A DNA stretch of 64,000 nucleotides from Gordionus sp. m RMFG-2023 (taxonomy: Eukaryota; Nematomorpha; Gordioida; Chordodea; Parachordodidae). Below the pieces are notes generated by a model. It was given only the letters and a program-made list of their open reading frames with translations. It did not search any database and was not told the origin of the DNA. Position numbers and translations under genes: made by a program. Positions 12,201-23,930 of the stretch are shown in pieces (the first letter of the stretch is position 1; every line of letters begins with the position of its first letter). Where the stretch lies: positions 14,547,366 to 14,611,365 of the forward strand of contig NC_088777.1 of NCBI RefSeq assembly GCF_954871325.1. The letters are read 5' to 3'.

Positions 12201-12689
12201 GTGGTCATTTTTAGAAAATGATTGCCTTTCAAATTGCAAAAAAAAAAACTAAAATATCGCGTAGATGTGTTTTTATAAATATAATAAAATGACTGAGAAT
12301 AATTACTTCTGATCTGTAAACCGCGGCAAGCACACCTATCGTTATTTGAGCGGCTAAAATCACCAGAAGAAGCAAGAAATACTAAAATCAATAATAATAA
12401 AAAAAATATAATAATCCCATATTATATAAAACAATCACTTGTTTTTATATTCATTCATTCTTTTCTTTCTATTTTTATTTGTTTCGATCTCAATTTATAT
12501 GTTTATATAAATAATAAGTTCACGGAGACAAATCAAATGTAACATGGTAACTTTTATTTTATTTCTTTTAAAACCATTTTCTACTTTATCATTGACTTTC
12601 AAACATTATTTAAAGTTTTTAATTTTAGGTAAAAAAAAAAAATACTTTTTTTAAGTTTTCCTAAATCATCAAAAAATTTATTTATTATC
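9293..12689. other. AT-rich DNA with one MITE relic
   Basis: No gene was recognised on either strand. A diverged palindromic MITE (GTTGTTAAAAGACTCG ... CAGCTGTTTAACAAC) lies at about 10605-10780. Open frames such as 12391-12128 (minus) are low-complexity shadows. Confidence 0.45.
10605..10780. repeat. Diverged palindromic MITE, GTTAAACGGCTC family
   Basis: It begins GTTGTTAAAAGACTCG and ends CCAGCTGTTTAACAAC, the terminal pattern of the 31136-31328 element. The interior contains TTTTAGCCAAAATAATA and its counterpart. Confidence 0.5.
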
Positions 12690-12970
12690 AGACATGCAGG
12701 CCCGTTTTGGAACCCGGTTTGAAAGATAGCATGATTTTAAGAATCCGGTCCGACACGATTTAAATAGTTTTTTTTGATCATATCAATTAATCAGTTAGAA
12801 AATTATATAATGGAGCGTATAATATTAATTTTAATGCTCATATTTCAGATTTCCCTTAGTAAGAATTAGCAAAATAAAATTTGATAATTCCGAGATGCAT
12901 CGGAAAACGATGAAAAATACAGCTCAAAATTGCCGGACTGGCCCTAAATTTGGCTCCTACAGATCTCTGT
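12690..12970. repeat. hAT MITE relic, CCGGGCC family
   Basis: The left end CAGACATGCAGGCCCG and the right end, inverted CAGAGATCTGTAGGAGCC, resemble the ends of the larger element at 18229-20094 (CAGAGACCTGCAGGCCCG). Subterminal GG/CC-rich words in AT-rich DNA support the assignment. No target duplication is left. Confidence 0.5.
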
Positions 12971-13281
12971 TAGTTGTACAATACAAGTTAGCAAAAATGA
13001 TAAGCTTTTGTTAAAGGATTCCCAGAATTCGTTTCGCCAATCCCTCCTCTATTCCATTAAAGTTGAAGTAACTTAGAATTGAACTAATTTTGTTTGATCC
13101 AAAGTAAATAAAAAAGAATCTGATCCATGCCCCACCTGGAAAGATTTTTTTTCTTCTTCTGTAGAAATAGATTAGAAACCGAAACTTTTCACGCGAATTA
13201 GACTCAAGCCATCTGGGCATTGTTGTATTCTCATAATGTAAATAATTTCTCTTAACAGATGTATTAACTTCGAAAGAGCAC

Positions 13282-13850
13282 ATTTGTTAGTATATCTTTT
13301 AAGGATATAATAATATATTTAAATAATATAAATAAATATATAGTAAATTAATATAATAAATTGAGCATATGATTTAAAAGAATTATGAGTTTTCATAGTT
13401 TGCCCTTCAGTTTTTCTTCTTCCATCTGAATATTCCTCTCTTGTTTTTAATTGCTTTTCTCATCGCCGATTCTGTGATTAGGGTTTGGTTCTTTTGTTGA
13501 CTTCCATCTGAATATCCCTCTCTTGTTCTTAATTGCTCTTCTCATCGCCGATTCTGTGATTAGGGGGTATCAGTCATTGAGAATATGAAGCTGAGGTAAT
13601 TGGATTTTATTATATTAAGGGCTAATCTTTGGCGTAGGTAGTAACCCTCGTTGGGATCTTCGGTCCTAGTAGAGATCCGTTTCCCCAGCTCTTTAAAGAA
13701 GGCCAGGGCATGAGAGCCGAACGACGTTAGAGTCGTGGCGATTAGTGGTAGGAATGTGTAATTGGCCGGAAGCGATGGCGAATACTTAGCGAGTTTATTA
13801 TACTAACAAATGTGATTATTTTTTAAATTGACATATTAATAAAAATACAT
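13282..13850. mobile_element. LINE 3' end with inverted 5' segment
   Basis: On the minus strand, 13800-13570 encodes a LINE C-terminus (NYTFLPLIATTLTSFG, ELGKRISTRTEDP, QRLALNII) with a stop after MTDTP. A 3' UTR follows, containing two direct copies of a ~55-bp unit (ATCGCCGATTCTGTGATTAG on the plus strand), down to 13282. From 13797 the plus strand restarts at TATACTAACAAATGTG and continues with the 3'-terminal sequence found at 48614-48655 in another copy. The element is thus an inverted upstream segment joined to a directly oriented 3' tail, with 16 bp shared at the junction. The 13620-13795 part is strikingly GC-rich for this window. Confidence 0.65.
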
Positions 13851-15533
13851 TATAATATTTTTAATTATTATTATTACATTGAAAAAGAAATTGTAAAAAA
13901 AGGATCATTCATTGATTATTGTAAAAATTGATGTTCAAATTATGTTATAAGAATAAAAATAAGAAATATGGTTAAAGGCGATACTCTTAAATTCAAATAA
14001 AATATATGATAATTTAAATTAAGTTTCGATAATTATATTTGGAGAATTCACATTGCAATGGACGTTGCTTATTATTTTTATTCGACTTATGAAAGGCAGC
14101 ATATCCATAAGTGATGGAATGACCCGAGACGTTATGTATAAAGGTTGAGGGTTGTAATTGTAATATGTAATCTTCAATTGTTAGAAAGATTAAGTATAAA
14201 AAAAATAAGAAATCCTTTTTTTTAGAGAATTATGGGAATCCCTTTTTATATAAAATAGTTTAAAAAAAATATATCTTGAAAGGCATATGATTTTTTTTCT
14301 TTGCATCGTATTTCAAATGGTATCGTGCAAATTAATCAGCTATAATTTATAAAATGCAAACTAGTTTTCGAAAACGCTTAATTAGGTTTGCGCTATTATA
14401 CTTCAACTTGTTCCAGAAAAAGAAATATATGAATTTTAGGTTTAGATAATATAATTTTTAAAAATCTTTCTAATCTAAACCCAGTAATGGAGAATGTGTG
14501 CGATCTATTTTTATAATCGAATTCGATATAGCAATTTATACTTCATTTATTTCCTACTTTATTTTTTTTCTTCATTTATTTATTTCAGAAATCTGCAGGC
14601 CCATTTGGGAGCCCGTCCCGATATGACTTAAAATATCCGGACCGGGTTTAAAAATTTAAAAATCCGTGTCGGGCCGATTTTTAAAACTATCTTGTAAGAT
14701 TATATCAATTTAAATCGATGGGAAAATCTTATGAGCTCGTCTCTCGTCTATTTAGTTAGTATTCATATTGATTATCATTTAGGTTAATTGTTTTTTATTT
14801 ATTTATAAGAATCAATAAGTTTTATGTTTTAATATTGTATTTTTTTTTGATATGTAACAACAGATAAAGATAATAATAATTTTAAAAAAATATGTTTTTT
14901 AAAAAATTGGTTTGGCAAAGGGGAAAAAATATATTAAAACAATTAATATTGAGGTTGATAAAGCAAACGCTTTGGTATTTTTGATAAACACATAAGTTCT
15001 AACTACATCTCTTTTTTAATAGAACTATCCGACCGCACTCGAATCTCTCAAACGTACATTCCCTCGGCCTCGACTAGGGCGGATCATGATTTCATAATTC
15101 GGCCCACTCTTGATGCTTTTACAAAAATCCATAATTCCTCTAACGCTTATATATTTTTTTCCCCTTTTCCTTGATAAATAATTCTTTTTCTCTACTCAAT
15201 CCAAATTCTATTTTATGGGGGATTGAAACTATATCCCAAAAAAAGTTTGGATCATATCGGGCTCAAATTTTTGAAAAATTACGGTCAGTAGCTTATATTA
15301 ATTTTCATATAAAAATTTCAGAAAACAATGAGGACCATTAAAATTTATCCAGGAATATAATTCTCCATAGTTTTTTTAAGAAGAATATTTTTATATTACC
15401 CCTAGATCTTAAAAATTAAACGAAATATATGAATATTTATGTATCCTCTTTTGTAAAAAAGGTAATTTAAAAAGATAAGAGCAATGTAATCCCAGAAAGA
15501 TAATAAATCGAAAGAAAGAAATCAAAAAATATT
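13851..15533. other. AT-rich DNA with a partial MITE
   Basis: At 14585-14700 a CAGAAATCTGCAGGCCC end with GGACCGGG words marks a partial CCGGGCC-family MITE. No gene was recognised elsewhere in the stretch. Confidence 0.4.
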
Positions 15534-16150
15534 AGGCGCCACCGAGATTTGAACTCGGGATCTCCTGTTTACTAGACAGGCGCTTTAACCAGCTAAGCCA
15601 TGGCACCGTTATAAATAAAGGTTTTAAACTTCGGTTATACCCTAACACAGGTGTGAAAAATTTTGAAGTTTTTGATGTAATTAAATATATCAATATTTTT
15701 TATTTGATCTTATAATTATAAATATTCTATCTTTCCAAAGACGATTTAATGAGATGTGTAAAAGTTAAGCTGCTGCCAATTAAATTAGACTAAATATTGA
15801 AAATTGACAAATACTATAAGTGATTTAATTATATGTGTAATCAATATAATACTTTCTAACATGTTAAAAATATTTGAAATTTTTCATATTTAATCAAAAT
15901 TTATTAGGTTAAGATTAGCTAAATAACCCTTATACCGTTTACCAAAATGAAATAAGGCAACTAAGGGAATAGAAATAAATAATTGTTAAAATTATATCAT
16001 ACGTTATGATTTTTGTTTATTTTTATAAAGGTAAACAAATCATTTATTTTATTTAAATGTGTAATTAGTTATCAATTTATATTCTCAGAGTAAACATTGC
16101 TAATTAAGATGTATCATATAATATAATAACTTCAAAAATCGGGCATGGCA
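15440..16150. repeat. Segmental duplicate unit 1 around tRNA-Thr
   Basis: Flanking sequence such as GTAATCCCAGAAA before the tRNA, and TAACCCTTATACCGTTTACC, GTAAACATTGCTAATT and AAGATGTATCATATAAT after it, recurs in order around the other two tRNA copies. Flanks are clearly diverged while the tRNA genes are identical. Confidence 0.7.
15534..15607 (-). tRNA. tRNA-Thr (anticodon AGT), copy 1
   Basis: The minus strand folds as a standard 74-nt cloverleaf including the discriminator. The acceptor GGTGCCA pairs with TGGCGCC. The D arm starts at GCTTAGC. The anticodon arm CCTGT-CTAGTAA-ACAGG has anticodon AGT, which reads threonine ACU codons. The T arm contains GTTCAAATC. There is no intron and no encoded CCA. 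A run of T follows downstream on the minus strand, serving as RNA polymerase III terminator. The sequence is close to animal tRNA-Thr(AGT). Confidence 0.96.
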
Positions 16151-16819
16151 GGCTTTAAAAAAATATCACAAAAAAATTCTAAAAAAATGATGTTTTTCTC
16201 TCGCATTACTAAAATTAATAATCAAACTTATCTATGATAAGGTTAAAGCTATCAATGATTACTTCATTTATCTTTATAATTAAAAATTTCAACCCGGTCC
16301 ATGCTTTAAATAAGAATTCGGGGTCGAGCCTAAAAATTTCTTAATAGTTCGGACCGGATTTATAAATCTAAAAGCGAGCCAGGCTCGGACTAGAAAAATT
16401 GAATTCCAAGGGCTCTACTAACTCCCGGTTTGTATTGAAATAATGCGTAAACGAGAAATAAACTATGTTGAAATTCCTATTAAAGAGTAGTATAACCGAA
16501 ATCTTTACCGTTTTTTATCATGTCATGGCCTAGTTTTCTGCTAGTTTTCTGGAAAACATACCAAATTATTCAGTCCAATTTTTAAAACTTATTTATTTTG
16601 AATAATTGATTTTACAACAATTAATTGATTACTATAAAATCTATATTTTAAATCAGTTAGGCCCTGATTCTGTAAAAAAAAATTCCCAACCCACTCCGGG
16701 CCTGAAGGTCTTTTAAAAAAATAATTCCCCTTAGTAATCATATTAGTATTATAAATTCTTATTTTCAGGTAATTTTAAACCGTAGCCTTTAAATAAACTA
16801 AAAATATAATAAATATTTG
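16151..16819. other. Spacer with CCGGGCC-family relic
   Basis: GG/CC-rich words (GGACCGGA, GAGCCAGGCTCGG, GGGCTCTACTAACTCCCGG) at about 16290-16430 look like a decayed MITE of the CCGGGCC family. No gene. Confidence 0.35.
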
Positions 16820-17480
16820 TATCCTCCTTTGTCATAAAAGAAATTGTTCAAAATAAAATTTTAAAAAAAGGGGAACAATGTTTTGTATAAAAATAACGAA
16901 TTATGTGAAAGAATAAAAAAACAAAAAAATATTAGGCGCCACCGAGATTTGAACTCGGGATCTCCTGTTTACTAGACAGGCGCTTTAACCAGCTAAGCCA
17001 TGGCACCGTTATTTTATTTGATCTCAAGATTACAATTAATCTTTTCAAATAGAATATATATACCTTGCGCATAGATTAATAGAAATGAGATATGTAGGTT
17101 AATTTTCTGATCAAATTAGTGCTAAAAGTTGTATTGAAAATTTTGAAAATACGATAATAGAATATATGTAATCAATACAATATTTTCTTCATATTTAATT
17201 AAAATTTATTTGGTAAAGGTTACCGTTTTCACCAAAATAAAATATAAAAAACAACTCAGAGAATAAAGAATAGATAAATTATTGAAAAAAATTGTTACAA
17301 ATTATATTTATTAAATTAATTAACCAAAAAACCCGATCATTATAAAGGTAAACAAATCCTTTATTTTATAAACGTGTAGATAATTAACTTATTTTCTAGA
17401 ATAGTAAACATTGCTCTAGGTTTAAGATGCATTACATAATACCTTCCGCTTCGTAATAACATAATGCATGGATGGCATAA
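16820..17480. repeat. Segmental duplicate unit 2 around tRNA-Thr
   Basis: Homologous in order to unit 1 (15440-16150) and unit 3 (20960-21780). Shared words include GTATCCTCCTTTGTC upstream and GTAAACATTGCTCTAGG, TTTAAGATGCATTACATAAT and GCATGG downstream. Confidence 0.7.
16934..17007 (-). tRNA. tRNA-Thr (anticodon AGT), copy 2
   Basis: Base-for-base identical to the gene at 15534-15607, with the same AGT anticodon loop and the same TATTTTTTTG run downstream on the minus strand acting as terminator. Identity within diverged flanks indicates selection or gene conversion on the 74-bp gene. Confidence 0.96.
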
Positions 17481-17747
17481 CAATTAAAATTGTGAATATA
17501 CTTCATAAAATAGGTTAATCGATATCTTTAAAAATATTTTTCCAATCGAAAGAGTTCTAATTTAAGCATTTTTTCAAATGGTAGGAACTTTCATAAATAA
17601 TATCGAAAATAAACAAAAAATAATTTTAGTATTGAAATTCCTATAAGGAATGGTAAAAACCAGAAGTCTACTGTTTTTAATAAGGAGCTAAGGCTTAATT
17701 CCATAAAAAACACCAATTTTTTATTTTTTCTTTCTCAGCGCCGCTTA

Positions 17748-18006
17748 TAATATTTTCTAGTTAGGCCCGGCCCGAAATTTAAAATTATCATAATTTATCA
17801 ATTTATATTGAATTTATTATGTAAAATAAAAATTTTTGATTTTATTTATTGAAACTAAACGCCATATAACATATATGTCTTATTTTGAGTAATTATAAAA
17901 ATTAATTTCTATATTTAAATAAATTCAGGTCGGGCCGGGCCAGCAAATCTTTTTTAAAAAATTCCGGGCCGGGCCGAGCTTGAAAAATTAGGCCCGATGC
18001 AGATCA
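17748..18006. repeat. hAT MITE, CCGGGCC family, partly truncated
   Basis: Bounded by TAGGCCCGGCCCGAAATTT at the left and TTAGGCCCGATGCAGATCAC at the right. The interior (AAACGCCATATAACATATAT, TTTTGAGTAATTATAAAAAT) matches 28076-28481 directly and 41189-41644 in inverse orientation. Confidence 0.65.
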
Positions 18007-18228
18007 CTAAATTTCCACTTACAATATAAAAATTATACTTTCCTTAATCCAAAATTTTCTTCAATATTTTAGGGTAGGACCTGTTTCTAAAATAAGAATT
18101 CGGTAGTCGCGGATCAAGCAGGACTTAAAACGCTTTAAATAATTTTAACTATTTTTAGCGCTGCGGTTCTCTCGAACCTATTATTTTTATATTAACCTGT
18201 CATATATATTAAACATGACTATAATAAT

Positions 18229-20094
18229 CAGAGACCTGCAGGCCCGGCCCTAAACCCAATTTTTTAAATATACCCGGGCCGGGCCTAAAAAAAATTTTTT
18301 TAAACATATCCGGGCCGAGCCGGGCCTAAAAAATTTTTTTTAAATATATCCGGGCCGGGCCTAAGATTGTTAAACCCGGGCCGGGCCTTATTATTTTTTA
18401 TAAAAATTTTTACATTATGAGTTAATAGTTATAAGATTATATTATATTATAGTTATGATTAATATAATATTGGGTGATGGTTAACACTACTTAACAACAC
18501 ACAGATCGATCTAATTATTAATTTCCTCAAATTTATTCAAAGTATTAATATATTTTTTTATAATTCATATCTAAATTTTTACAACATATTTTACCAAAAC
18601 AATCAAATAAAGGAATATCTTAAATAAGCCCCAATATTAAAGTATTATTAATATATTTTTTTATAATTCATATCTAAATTTTTAGAATATATTTTACCAA
18701 AACAATCATAAAGGAATATCACTTCTTAAAGTTTGTAATACCTTTCAAAGCGAAAAGGAGAAATAAAACTGATTTTACTTAATATAAAGCATTTTTTAAT
18801 TGAAAAATTTGTTTTACACAAATATCATTTTATTTCTCTTTTTCTCTGTCCCAAATTCAAGCAATTACGTATGTAGTCAGGGACAGATCGCAAAACGGAA
18901 AACTATATAAAAGAATATATTAAATTACAAGAGGCTCAGGAAGTAAATGAAATACCATCGACCAGTCAAATTACGACTGTTGTTAAACAAACTGAATCGT
19001 TTTATGACAAATGGGGCGATGGTAATTCTGGTAATATGTCAATACCCGATGATGAATATTATAATTACATAAATAATAGATAAAACATTTAAGGTGGATA
19101 ATTTCTTAGAGTGGTGGGCGGCTCATCAAAGCGAATTTCCAATTTTAGCAAAATTGGCAATTCCTGCTTTAAGTGCAAGCTGTGAGCGGAATTTTTACAC
19201 TACTGGGAGAATTCTTGAAGAAAGAAGAAGTAATCTTCAACCTGAAAAGGTAGATATCTTCTCTTTCTTCATGATAATTTGTGAATTTTTAATATCTTTC
19301 TTGAGTATAGGGTTTCGTCAATCATGCTGGTTTTTTACTTTGCAAACTGTCAAATATTTATTGCATTTATTATATTTACCTTGAGTCATGAAAGTTTTTA
19401 ATCCAACATTTTTCATTATTTTTTTTTACAATATTATATAATACAATTATCTTCTTTTGTTAAAAATTTATATTATAAAATAAATTATATTAATATTGTG
19501 CAATTAGATTATATTTTCAAAATACTATTTATTATACATGCATTTTTTTAAATAGCGATTTATTTTTATTTTATAAATTAAATAGTAAATTAAATACAAT
19601 ATATTATATTCTCAAAATATTTTCCATTTTTATAAATAGTTTTATTTTTTTTAAATGTAATATAAAATATAGTATATGGCAAATATTATTACCATTTTTA
19701 TGAATATTAGTTTTATTTTTATAAATGCAATATAAAATATAGTATATGCTCATTTTTATAAATAACAGTTTTATAATTTTTATAAATTCAATATAATATT
19801 CTCAAAATATTAGCTTTTTACATGTATTTTTTAAATAATAAGCGATAATACTCGCTGAAAAATATGGTAAAATACCTCATAGGTGAATTTTTGTATATAC
19901 CACGTCGAATATAATTTTAAAAAATTCCGAGCCAGGCCTGAAATTTTTAAATCCGGGCCGGGCCGGGTCGTAAAAAATTTTTTTAAAAAATATCCGGGCC
20001 GGGCCGTAAAAATTTTTTTTTTAAATATCCGGGCCGGGCCTAAAAAATTTAAAACCGGGCCGGGTCGTGCAAATGGTACCTCTGCAGGTCTCTG
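18229..20094 (+). mobile_element. hAT element, CCGGGCC family, internally deleted (1866 bp)
   Basis: Terminal inverted repeats CAGAGACCTGCAG are flanked by a perfect 8-bp duplication ATAATAAT (18221-18228 and 20095-20102). Both ends carry three to five copies of CCGGGCCGGGCC followed by A- or T-runs, the usual subterminal binding-site arrangement of hAT elements. It encodes only the C-terminal part of a transposase (18870-19384). A ~115-bp tandem duplication lies at 18538-18722. Related short elements occur at 8172, 12690, 17748, 28076 and 41189. Confidence 0.85.
18870..19384 (+). pseudogene. hAT transposase, C-terminal dimerisation region
   Basis: The translation begins around TDRKTENYIKEYIKLQEAQE, runs to YYNYINNR, then shifts one frame into KVDNFLEWWAAHQSEFPILA, IPALSASCERNFYTTG and RRSNLQPEKV. 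The second block is the hAT dimerisation domain (WW, FP, LA, IPA.S...ER.F, RR..L.P..V), which mediates transposase multimerisation. A one-base frameshift near 19080, and absence of the zinc finger and most of the RNase H-like core, show it cannot make transposase. The open frame overruns the normal end of the domain. Confidence 0.8.
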
Positions 20095-20712
20095 ATAATA
20101 ATTATAAATACTAAGTACAGGTTGGTCTTGGTGGCCTACTAGGGTACCGTGATTATCTTTGATTGTTTTAAACTACAAGTCATTCAATCCGCTTCTCCAC
20201 AATGAGGGCATAAAAATACTTCAATATTTAAAATTTCAGATTCTCCATCAAATCATCTTCCTATTTCCACATCAAATAAATATTGAGTTGTGGAGCGTTA
20301 GAATACAAAATACTATTAATATTTTCGCATCGAGCACTTTAGGATATTAGTCAATGATAAGAAAATTGGATGGGGGATATACTCAAAAGTTTGACATTTA
20401 AACCCTGAGTATACTCTTCGCGTTTAAAGATTAGGATATTTGCTTACGAGGCCAACAAAGTATATCAAAAAACTTCATTAAGATAAAAAAACTAAGAAAT
20501 AAAATATGATTAGGTAAAATTTTGTGTTTTCATAATTATACTTTTATATTGATATCTTCGAAAAAAAAATTTGCTTTTATTTTTTCAAAATTGATAAAAA
20601 CTCCTCCTTATTTTCCTATTTCTAAAAGAAATGAAAAAATCTCAAAGAAAAAAATTAACAGACCTGCAGAGTTCGAAATGGCCAAGTGTAATATCATATT
20701 CTATTCAAAAAG

Positions 20713-20870
20713 TGAAACATAATCTACATTCTGGAATATCATATGTTAATAATACCACATGTTAATCATATATATCAATAATCGATTGAGAGTTCGAAAT
20801 TTGAGCCAAACATAATCCACATTCTGGAACATCAAATGTTAATCATATATATCAATAATCGATTCTCGTC
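20713..20870. repeat. Short tandem duplication
   Basis: Two copies of a unit containing CATAATCTACATTCTGGAA / CATAATCCACATTCTGGAA and TTAATCATATATATCAATAA lie head to tail. Non-coding. Confidence 0.6.
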
Positions 20871-20959
20871 ATCTTTGTTGTTACAAAAAGTATAAACACT
20901 CGACAGATATAGGGTATGGTTTATATAATATAAATTTAAATGTTTTAATAAAATTTAAA

Positions 20960-21780
20960 CGTTGTTTTTATTCAAAAAAATATAAATCATTGGGGTAATG
21001 TTGTAATCCCAGAAAAAATAACCAATTCTAAGAGAAAAAAAAATATTAGGCGCCACCGAGATTTGAACTCGGGATCTCCTGTTTACTAGACAGGCGCTTT
21101 AACCAGCTAAGCCATGGCACCGTTATAAAATATAAGTTTTAAACCTCGATTTTACCCGATAGCGCAAGTCATAAATTTTGAATTTTTATTATTTTACCAT
21201 AATTCTGACCTTCGTTGATTTGATCATTCAAATTACATCATGATAACTTTTCAAACATAAAATATTCACCTTGTATATTACCCGTACATAACATAAATCA
21301 CTAGATGACAATATGCGAATATCATAAAATAAAAGTAAAGTTGTGATATATTGAGAATTGAAAAACTACTATAGAATATAAGTAATCACTACAATACTTT
21401 CTAAACACGTTTAACAATATTTGGAATTTTTATTCATCATATCAAAATTTATTAGGTAAAGATTAAATAACCCTTATTACCATTCTATAATAAAAAATAA
21501 TAATAAATTTAGAGACAACTTAGGAGAAGAGAATAAATAAAATAGTACTGAGAAGATTTCTTTCAAATTAATTATCACATTTCATATGTTATGAATTTCG
21601 AGTTACGAAAAAACTAGCTTTTTATAAAAGTAAACAAATCATTTTTTAAACGTGTATAATTAATTGACTACGAATTTCGATGGGTAAACATTACTTTAAG
21701 TTTAAGATGTATCATATCATTCATAACAACTCCCGATTCGTGATGACATATGCATGGCATGATAATTAATGGTGAGACTA
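20960..21780. repeat. Segmental duplicate unit 3 around tRNA-Thr
   Basis: It carries the same ordered flanking words as units 1 and 2: GTAATCCCAGAAA, TATTAGGTAAAGATTAAAT, GTAAACATTACTTTAAG, TTTAAGATGTATCATATCAT and GCATGGCATGATAATT. The hAT element at 18229-20094 lies between units 2 and 3. Confidence 0.7.
21048..21121 (-). tRNA. tRNA-Thr (anticodon AGT), copy 3
   Basis: Identical over all 74 bases to the other two copies, with a T-run downstream on the minus strand. It is a normal cloverleaf with an AGT anticodon and no intron. Confidence 0.96.
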
Positions 21781-22905
21781 TATTCTGAAAATAAACGAAT
21801 CAAAATCCTTAAAAATCCAATTCCCACAAAAGGTAATTCTGATTTTTTAGACATATAAATATATATATATATATAAAATTAACTAAAATAATTTTTATAA
21901 AATATATGGGCATTTGAAAATACTATTTAATAAGGAGTAGAAGGTACCCAGCCAAGATCTTTAATATTTTTCAGGATAATGCGTTAGTTGATTGATTAAA
22001 GCTCATCTCCTGGTCAAGCTTTTTTTTATCAATACACTTCTCTTCTCATTAAAAATTTATTAGTTTTTTAAAAAGAAACACCAAATTTAATGAAATATAA
22101 AAAAATTTCAAATTTTTAGAGTTTTATCGTGTCACCCATACTTTTCTATTCAAAAATAAATCATCACTAAAATAATGAAGGTGAGGTATTTTATTCAAAT
22201 AATAATTTAAATATGCGGTTAAGTGATCAAAGATGTATGTTTTTAAAAAAGATATCTCCTCATTATATCATCATATATCATAAATGTTACAATCCTTGAA
22301 TTTTCATCATTAAAACTCTTTTCAAAAAAACATAGCTGAATTTTAGAAAATAAATTATTCAAAAATAGTTGAAGTTTGAGAGAGAACTGAAAAAAAATGT
22401 GAGTAATTTGTGAATCATGGATAATGTTAATAGATTTATTAATGTTTTTTATAATAGATTTATATTGGACCGTCAGGTCATGTGGTAAAGAGATAGATGA
22501 CTGTATTATATAAATCGTTTGATGTGAAATAATTGTATATATAACAACTTGTATTTTGTGCTAAAAAGTAGAATTAATGTTTTTATAAAATATATAAATA
22601 AACCTATCTGATGAACCGATTTTTATAAAAGGCTAACTCAACATTTTATCCAGAAAAATATTACGCATGCCTGAGTATTTTGCTCATAGATGGCATAAAG
22701 GTTTATCTATTAGCGAAATCTTGGTAAAATATTGAGTTAACCGTTTTTAAAATTGAATCGAAATCGGATTTGAGAAATAAACTATGATATTATGATAAGT
22801 GAATTTAAATTAATTTAATGAAAATAAATACTCTACGAAGTAAATATGGTAAAATTATATAACCTAAATATATAAATAAAATTTATCATATCCATAAGTT
22901 GATCC
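21781..22905. other. AT-rich DNA with a palindromic MITE
   Basis: A copy of the GTTAAACGGCTC MITE, lacking its outer ends, is at about 22612-22762 (AAGGCTAACTCAACATTTTA ... AAAATATTGAGTTAACCG). Nothing else was recognised. Confidence 0.4.
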
Positions 22906-23160
22906 ACCCTCCCCCCAACGTGTGTGTTGGATTTGCAAAGACCCGTATTATGTTAGTAAAATCTAAATCTGAATCATTGTATCGCAATATTTTTAAAATC
23001 AAGAACAATATTTTATTTTTTCCAATGGTGAGGTTTACATAATCTTTGTAATGTTTTATGTAATCTTTCAGTATTCCAAGGTGCGTTGGGGTTAGGTAAA
23101 GAAGGCCTTACAGATATAATGCGAGCCTTTACAAAACCAACACGTTGGGGGGATTTAGCC
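22906..23160. repeat. MITE with ~45-bp inverted repeats, CCCCCCAACGTG family
   Basis: Left end CCCCCCAACGTGTGTGTTGG...TTTGCAAAG; the right end, inverted, is CCCCCCAACGTGTTGG...TTTTGTAAAG, extending to CCCGTATTAT/GCTCGCATTAT. Non-coding. No clear target duplication. Confidence 0.55.
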
Positions 23161-23479
23161 CTATTGTGATTTAATTTATCATGAATTTGTCTATAAAGTC
23201 GTCTTTAGTGCTGTGAAGATCGGATATGCCTTAATTTTTTATATAAAATAAAAAGAAATTTAAAAAACTACTAGAGTAAAATGCGGCTCAAGTATTAATG
23301 GAATTAAAATATTCCCCCAACGCTTAAATCTCCTGGTACAAGACTTAATATATTTGTAATTTATATATTTAAATTTAATTTAACTATTTATTAATTATAC
23401 TTTTTAACACAAAATACAACACCCCCCCCCCCCCACTATTAAATGGTCAAGCTTTCTTAATGTAATAACCTTGTTGATA

Positions 23480-23930
23480 CTAAACATTCACTCATATTCA
23501 AACATCTTCTAGAATTAGTATCTCCCCGAATATGTTCACCAGGTCAAGCAATCCGCCCTCCGTTTCTTCCCTTGTCATGGACAACAATTCGGACTCCTCC
23601 CTACTGTTGATTTGGATAGGCAGGGGTATATTCTTTACTCCGAATATATTGTCCGTTGTTGTCCATTAAGGGGTTTCTCCAACCTGGCTACTTTAACCTT
23701 CTTTAAACCCTGACATCTGGGAAATTGGGTTCTTTGTATCTACGTCGACATCATCTTTGTTGACAATGTAGCTTTATATGTTGCCATTTCCTACAACGAA
23801 AACACCTACGTTCATTAGAATACGATACTTGAACGAATGGCAGTAACTTAGCTTCTTGCTCCCGAGGGAGTTATCGATTGGTCCCGACGTGGTACGCTCC
23901 ATTTGCTGCCTCCCCAAAATTTGGGTTTAC
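23480..23930 (-). other. Gag/ORF1-like retroelement fossil
   Basis: This stretch is less AT-rich than its surroundings. On the minus strand it reads a CCHC zinc knuckle (CFRCRKWQHIKLHC) with basic sequence after it, as found in Gag of LTR elements or ORF1 of some LINEs. It is broken in several places, no terminal repeats were seen, and the family cannot be decided. Probably old. Confidence 0.35.

Noticed and set aside
13620-13795. GC-rich stretch as a structured non-coding RNA
   Set aside because: On the minus strand it reads a LINE C-terminal domain, which explains the base composition.
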